Shown: positions 59,196 through 64,000 of the stretch, in pieces | Layout of the letters: each line of letters opens with the position of its first letter | Position numbering within the stretch: position 1 is the first letter of the stretch | NCBI GenBank assembly: GCA_964017045.1 | Contig: OZ024801.1 | Location: 31,855,257-31,919,256 of the forward strand | Direction of reading: 5' to 3' | Length of the DNA: 64,000 nt | DNA from: Omphiscola glabra | Taxonomy: Eukaryota; Mollusca; Gastropoda; Lymnaeidae | Made by a program: the position numbers and the translations under genes | The notes under the pieces: generated by a model | What the model was told of the DNA's origin: nothing | The model's input: only the letters and a program-made list of their open reading frames with translations | Databases searched by the model: none

Positions 59196-60364
59196 AATGT
59201 TTTTGTCAGTTCTCAATGTAAAAAAATATAAATAACTAGATTAAATTGTATTCTTCTTCTATATATTAAGAACCCAGGATCAATTTATTGATCATTATGG
59301 CTCCTATGCGTGTAGAGGGGATTTGCAATGTTTCTGCGCCTGGTGTTGATGAGGATATTTCGCTGGTTGCAAGAGTTACTTAGTGAGGGTATCATGCACT
59401 TGGGGTCAGTGCCGTCTTAAGGCATGGGCCCAGTGGGCACTGGCCCAGGGCTCCGCGCTTGCAGGGGCCCCTTGTTTCTAGAGGACTCACTCTTTTAGAA
59501 GCATCATGCTTTACAAATTTTTTTAAAATGAATATTGAAATATTTTGACAATTTAATTGGATTTAAAATTCCCAAAATCCTAATTTTAACCCACGCTATA
59601 TATCAGCACATTCCAAAATTAATATTATAAATGCGAATCAAATCTGGACTGTTTTAAAACTTTTAAAGGGGAATAACTCTCGACAACAAGTTTTACATTT
59701 CCCAGATATGAATCGAAATAAAAGTAAGGTAAGAATTTATGTTTACAATCATGTTAGACAAAGATGTTGTCCCCGGGCGATAATAACCCTAACTACGCCA
59801 CAGCTAGGGCAATAAGTGAAGAAAAGTCTATTCTAGCACCAGTTAAAGTACGACTGAAGTTAATTAGCATTATATAAAGGAATTTGTAGGTCACCAATGA
59901 ATAATTATTTTCAAAGTAAATTTATTATAAATATAACAAACAAATAGATTTATTTTGTCTAGACTAAAAATTATATGATTTTCTGTGTCTGAAAAACATA
60001 TTTAGAAGATAAATAGAACCCAAAAGTCACCGTAGATTTGAGCTGAAGGCAGAAATATATAGGTGTTTAGGTATAATAATCATTTGCAGTCACTGTTACA
60101 ATCTGAAAGTCATGTTCATCTTACATTACACAGTATAGTTCAAACACATAGATCGATTTGATTGATTGCACCATATCAGTCATTTCCCAATGATCGTTTT
60201 TATAGTCGGGCACTTGTGAGTTGGAAAGGGCGGACAAATACTTTATTAAAAATAATTACGTTTATTAATTTTTTAAATTATCTTTTGAACGGATCGCCAC
60301 TATTACAATAAAAATATTTATAACAAATGTATATGCTTCTAGGCGTATAACCCTTTAAGGAGAA

Positions 60365-61779
60365 ATGAAACGTAGTTTTAGGAGTGGAGCACAGAAGAGA
60401 CTAAGAGCTGCAGAGGTGGCAAGGAAAAAGATTAAACTTGCAAAATTAACATCTTGGTTGAATCCAAGCGCAATAGAAGTTACTAGTTCTGCTCCTCAAA
60501 ATACAGTAGCGTCATCTACATCCACTATTGTATCCAGCAATCCAGTTCCAGGCATACCATTAACTATTCCTCCCCTGCAAATTGCAAAAGATGAAACACA
60601 CAAAACTGTATCGGAGAACGAGAGTGTGATTCACGACACAGATCACAGGCTATGGAATATTAAGAATACTTGTACAGTTTAGTACTGGGTTCGCAATGGG
60701 CCAGCAATGTGTCAGAATCATGACTGCAACCTTCCAAACTGAGGCATAGTGTACCCTCATGCTGGACACAGCCTAAACTTAGTGGGCTTAAAAGCAGCAG
60801 TGTTGTCTACAAGTTGGAAAATTCTTTGACTTTGTTCAGCGCCTATATACCCTTTTCTCAGTTTCTACACAGCGATTGAATGTTCTGGTACCTTCCTTTT
60901 AAGAAAATCTCTCTTTGTAGTAAAGCGTCTGTCTGACACAAGATGGTCAGCACATTTTGATGCCGTCCATACTCTGCATGAAGGTTTAAAAAAATATTCA
61001 AGATGCGATGGAAGAATTATCAGCTGACACTGATCAGAAAGTGAGTACGAGGCGTGAGGCAGAAGGACTAAGCTGACACTAATAAGGAAGTGAGTACGAG
61101 GCGAGAGGCAGAAGGACTAAGCTGACACTAATCAGGAAGTGAGTACGAGGCGTGAGGTAAAAGGACTAAGCTGACACTGAACAGGAAGTGATTACTAGGC
61201 GAGAGGCAGAAGGCAAAATATGCTGACATACATGTAGCCATAAAACTTATTGAGTCTCTGAACTAATGTCTTCAAGAAATTAGAGAAAAGTTTAGTAACT
61301 ATTAACGAAAGGCCAAGCGAATGTGTCTAGAATTGGAGTATATGAAACGAAATCGAAGTCTAAGTAGATATGATGGACCAGCAGAAGTGACAGATCGATC
61401 AATTTGTTAAGATCAAAACTTTTCTCCATATTTTGGACTCCCTGAACTCTGGCCTGACAAAATGTAAACAAGCTTATTTTTGGATTGAAAATTTACAAAA
61501 TTAAAAACAATTGATTCCGATGAGCTAAATAAAAAGCGTAAAGATCTAGCTACTATGTTTCACAAAGACCTTAATAAGGATGACCTATTAAATGAATGGA
61601 AGGATTTCAAGAACTACTTGGTTCTTTATGAACATTGTGACACTATTATTGCTTTGAATGAACAAATAATGACAGACAACTTGACATCTGTATTTCCTAA
61701 TTTTGAAATTGCGCACAGAGTCTTCATGTCCGTGATGATAACCCACTGTACAGGGGAACGTTCATTTCCATGCTCATAA
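60365..61779 (+). pseudogene. hAT (ZMYM1-like) transposase, broken
   Basis: N-terminal part 60365-60682: MKRSFRSGAQKRLRAAEVAR, then KLTSWLNPS and a serine-rich linker, the start common to ZMYM1-like hAT proteins, ending at a stop after TDHRLWNIKNTCTV. Downstream, frames change, but SLNLVGLKAAV (about 60773) and a DTRWSAHFDAVHTL segment (about 60940) are recognisable catalytic-domain blocks. The end (61555-61779) has SVFPNFEIAHRVFMSVMITH then CTGERSFPCS, the hAT C-terminal dimerisation region. A zinc-finger/catalytic middle portion is missing. A 49-bp tandem repeat lies within. Not functional. Confidence 0.85.
61020..61215. repeat. 49-bp repeat within transposase, 4 copies
   Basis: Unit agctgacactaatcaggaag, tgagtacgaggcgagaggca, gaaggacta. 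The first copy is collinear with the transposase segment VSTRREAEGLS. Confidence 0.9.
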
Positions 61780-62429
61780 AAAATCAGCTTCGCAATACAA
61801 TGTCAATAATTGTACTTTATCATCCTCTGTTATTATTTTAGTTTATTTCTGATAACGTTTTAAAACTATTATTGATTTTGAATGATTTTGTTTTTTGTAT
61901 CAATAAATTGAATTCATCGTAGTTTAACTTAATTTAATTTAATGTTTATTTATATTTTACATGTTTATTCATCTTGGTGAGTTGGTGGGAATCAGCAACT
62001 GTTTGCCCCCCCCCCTCCACTGTTTGAGCATTGGGCGAGTGCCCCCTTCTCGCGGCACAGGTATGTTGTGTTGCTAGGGGGGCCCCAGTGCATTGCTGTG
62101 CCCAGACGACCCTGCTTGGGGTTGGAAGGCCTGATGCAATAGAGTCAAATGAGTCAAGTGTTGTCGACTCAACTGTTCCTTTTTAACAAGGACAAGAACA
62201 AAATCTACTGAAACCATTGCTACATAAATACACGGTTATGTGCTCTCTTACCTCTGTGTGAGGTTGCACAGCAAGAGATACAAAGCCAAAAAATTGGGGA
62301 TTATAAAAGCAGGTGAGACCTTCAATGAGACAATGTTTATATACTTTAAAACATTTTTAAAATGAACATTTTAATTTTATCTAGTTAAAAAATCATATAA
62401 TTCTCTCTAGGTATGGCATAAAGTTTTGG

Positions 62430-62735
62430 TGTCATGGTGAGTTCAGTAGCGCGCAAAATAAAATTCCCGCTATCTGCGCTAAACGAGATTCTTAAAAATA
62501 CCGCAAATGCGGTGGTGCGTAATATTTTCTTTTGTTCTACGGAAATAGTTGGTGTAATAAATCTGTTGTGTAAAAGGATGTGGGGGAATTGATTTATTAA
62601 TTTAGTTCAAAATGTGCGGTGGGATATAAAAAAGGGTGGGGAAAGGGGGGGAGGTGAGTATCACTAATTTGGTTTCTTATAAAGTGCCTTTAGCAAATCA
62701 CTCACGCGTTGTCTCCGCCATTGATGGGCTATAAC
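62430..62735. repeat. Dispersed repeat, copy 2
   Basis: Shares ctgcgctaaaygagattctt, ataccgcaaatgcg, gtggtgcgtaatatt and ttggtgtaataaatctgt with 47215-47460 and, like it, ends in a tandem array starting at gggctata. Confidence 0.8.
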
Positions 62736-63372
62736 TATGGCTATAACTATGGCTATTACTATAGCTATAACTATATCCATAACTATGGCTATAACTAAGG
62801 CTATCACTATGGCAAAACTATGGATATAATTATGTCCATAACTATGGGCATAACTATGGCTATAACTATGGCTAATACTAGGGTTATAACTATGGCTATA
62901 ACTATGGTTATAACTATGGCTTAATCTGTGGTTATAACTGTGATATACCGGCAGAAACCTAGGGGCAGACGACTCACTGGTCGCCCAAGGCTGAGATGGA
63001 TCGACGATGTGGAGAGGGATTTACACCAGTTGAGGCGGAAGGCCAATGATCGAACCGTACGGAAGGATGTGATGAAGCAGGCCAGGGCCCCACATGGGCT
63101 GTAGCGCCACTGATGATGATGAAATTTGGATATAACTATGGCTATAACTATGTCAATAACTATGGCTTTATCTAAGGCTATTACTATGGGCAAAACTATG
63201 GCTATAACTATGTCCATAACTATGGCTATAACTATGTCCATAACTATGGCTATAACTATGGCTATTACTATGGCAAACTATGGCTATAACTATGTCCATA
63301 ACTATGGCTATAACTAAGGCTATTACTATGGCAAACTATGGCTATAACTATGTCCATAACTATGGCTATAAA
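62736..63372. repeat. 12-18 bp ctataactatgg minisatellite
   Basis: About 40 units of ctataactatgg with variants tgtccataactatgg and ctattactatgg, interrupted by a LINE fragment at about 62945-63122. Confidence 0.93.
62945..63122 (+). pseudogene. LINE C-terminal fragment with (GAT)n tail
   Basis: Reads RQKPRGRRLTGRPRLRWIDD, then VERDLHQLRRKANDRTVRKD and VMKQARAPHGL before a stop. This is the GRPRLRW-x-DDVE...DL C-terminus of RTE/CR1-like LINEs. It ends in gatgatgatga, a microsatellite tail typical of such elements, and sits inside the tandem array, so it is a heavily 5'-truncated insertion. Confidence 0.82.
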
Positions 63373-64000
63373 TAAGGGTGACATAAATATGTGGTTTAAA
63401 AGGGGGAGGGACATTAGAATATTAGTATAGTTTTTTAATATTTTATTTTTGTGGAGTAAATATGTATTTTAAAAAAAGAAATTAAAAATTACACCACATT
63501 TTATTACTATATTTTGTAACGTTTTGAAACTCAGAATAATTTTAAAAAAAAAGAAAGAAAATATAATCTTTTTTTTTTTTCATAAACATTAATATTAACC
63601 GATCATTTTCCATTTAATGTTAATAAACCAAGTGTTTTTGTTGAGTTCCCTTTTTCAGGTTTTCCCATACTTTGTTCCACTCATTTCCTATAACTAGTAA
63701 AGACGTGCTGTGAAACGATCTCAGTGAAACCCCCCCCCCCCCCCCCACCATTAGTGACGTAGGTAAGATTTTAAGATAAGACAGACCCAGGGTTGTGTCC
63801 ACCGGTAACTGGAAGTCAATGGTAGAGCGAGCAGCAGACGGAGACTGAACGCGGTTGTTAAATGATTTGCTGAAGTGATTGGGGATGTCCCAAAATTCAG
63901 TTTTGTTGATATTTCTTTCATCTCTGTCTTTTTGGCACTGAGAGCACAACATGTGATAGCTGGAACAGGGTTGGGATTAATCCGGGGAAGGCGATTATTG
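63373..64000. other. Right edge, unassigned
   Basis: A minus-strand frame of 110 codons (63620-63952) has a coding-like stretch (DIPNHFSKSFNNRVQSPSAA, then RSTIDFQLPVDTTLGLSYL) that breaks down in a C-run (63730-63747). It could be a transposon-derived relic. No family recognised. Confidence 0.35.

Larger units (their letters stand above)
59407..62114 (+). mobile_element. hAT transposon, 2.7 kb, decayed
   Basis: The left end cagtgccgtcttaaggca and the right end (reverse complement cagggtcgtctgggcaca) share most of their first 12 bases. Both sides are flanked by the identical 8-mer cttggggt (59399-59406 and 62115-62122), the target-site duplication size of hAT elements. Inside are remnants of a ZMYM1/DUF4371-type hAT transposase in order on the plus strand. 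Confidence 0.93.

Overview
This is AT-rich metazoan genomic DNA from an intron-rich invertebrate. A mollusc or other lophotrochozoan is likely, but that is an inference from the TRPC gene type, the RTE/CR1-like and hAT-like repeats and the extreme load of minisatellites. There is nothing prokaryotic: no operons, no rRNA or tRNA that I can recognise, and no CRISPR array. Nearly all long open frames are phantom ORFs of tandem repeats whose period is a multiple of three.

The one host gene I can identify runs on the minus strand across the right half (about 56.2 kb down to 29.9 kb). It is a TRPC-family cation channel. I place eight or more coding exons by family motifs, splice consensus and matching intron phase: pre-S1/S1 (55985-56219), S2 to S3 (54959-55099), S3/S4 (53342-53481), S4-S5 linker, S5 and outer pore (52160-52527), pore and S6 (51449-51650), TRP box (50715-50915), two short linker exons (about 49999-50082 and 48772-48813), the C-terminal helix (46934-47123), and a long GC-rich terminal exon with the stop (29937-30772). 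The ankyrin-repeat N-terminus is not seen and probably lies beyond 64 kb. Two extra candidate terminal exons (35194-35268, 35404-35536) and a possible plus-strand start exon pair (32630, 37914) sit in the 16-kb last intron.

The left half (1-21 kb) is almost wholly tandem repeats: a CT-rich ~65-bp array (233-2857), then 22-, 50-, 42-, 24-, 16- and ~27-bp arrays, a 46-bp satellite of about 5.8 kb (10921-17882), and 30-, 31-, 45-, 31- and 55-bp arrays. A 5'-truncated non-LTR retrotransposon with an open reverse-transcriptase frame (12937-14089) has landed inside the 46-bp satellite and is flanked by a target-site duplication. From 21 to 28.5 kb there is AT-rich sequence with no gene that I can support.

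Mobile DNA elsewhere: a 2.7-kb hAT element (59407-62114) with a perfect 8-bp target duplication and a decayed ZMYM1-like transposase; at least six short hAT-type MITEs, several with 8-bp duplications; and several LINE relics.

The most unusual pattern is that minisatellites in the TRPC introns contain splice junctions. The array at 49660-50020 is a 23-bp repeat whose last unit is the real exon end plus CAG|GTAAGT, and the array at 55100-55640 repeats the 3' splice site of the next exon. Two more intronic arrays carry donor-like or acceptor-like motifs on the sense strand. The 46-bp satellite also preserves both a short founder block (two units between two marker variants) and its expanded copy (about 77 units between the same markers).
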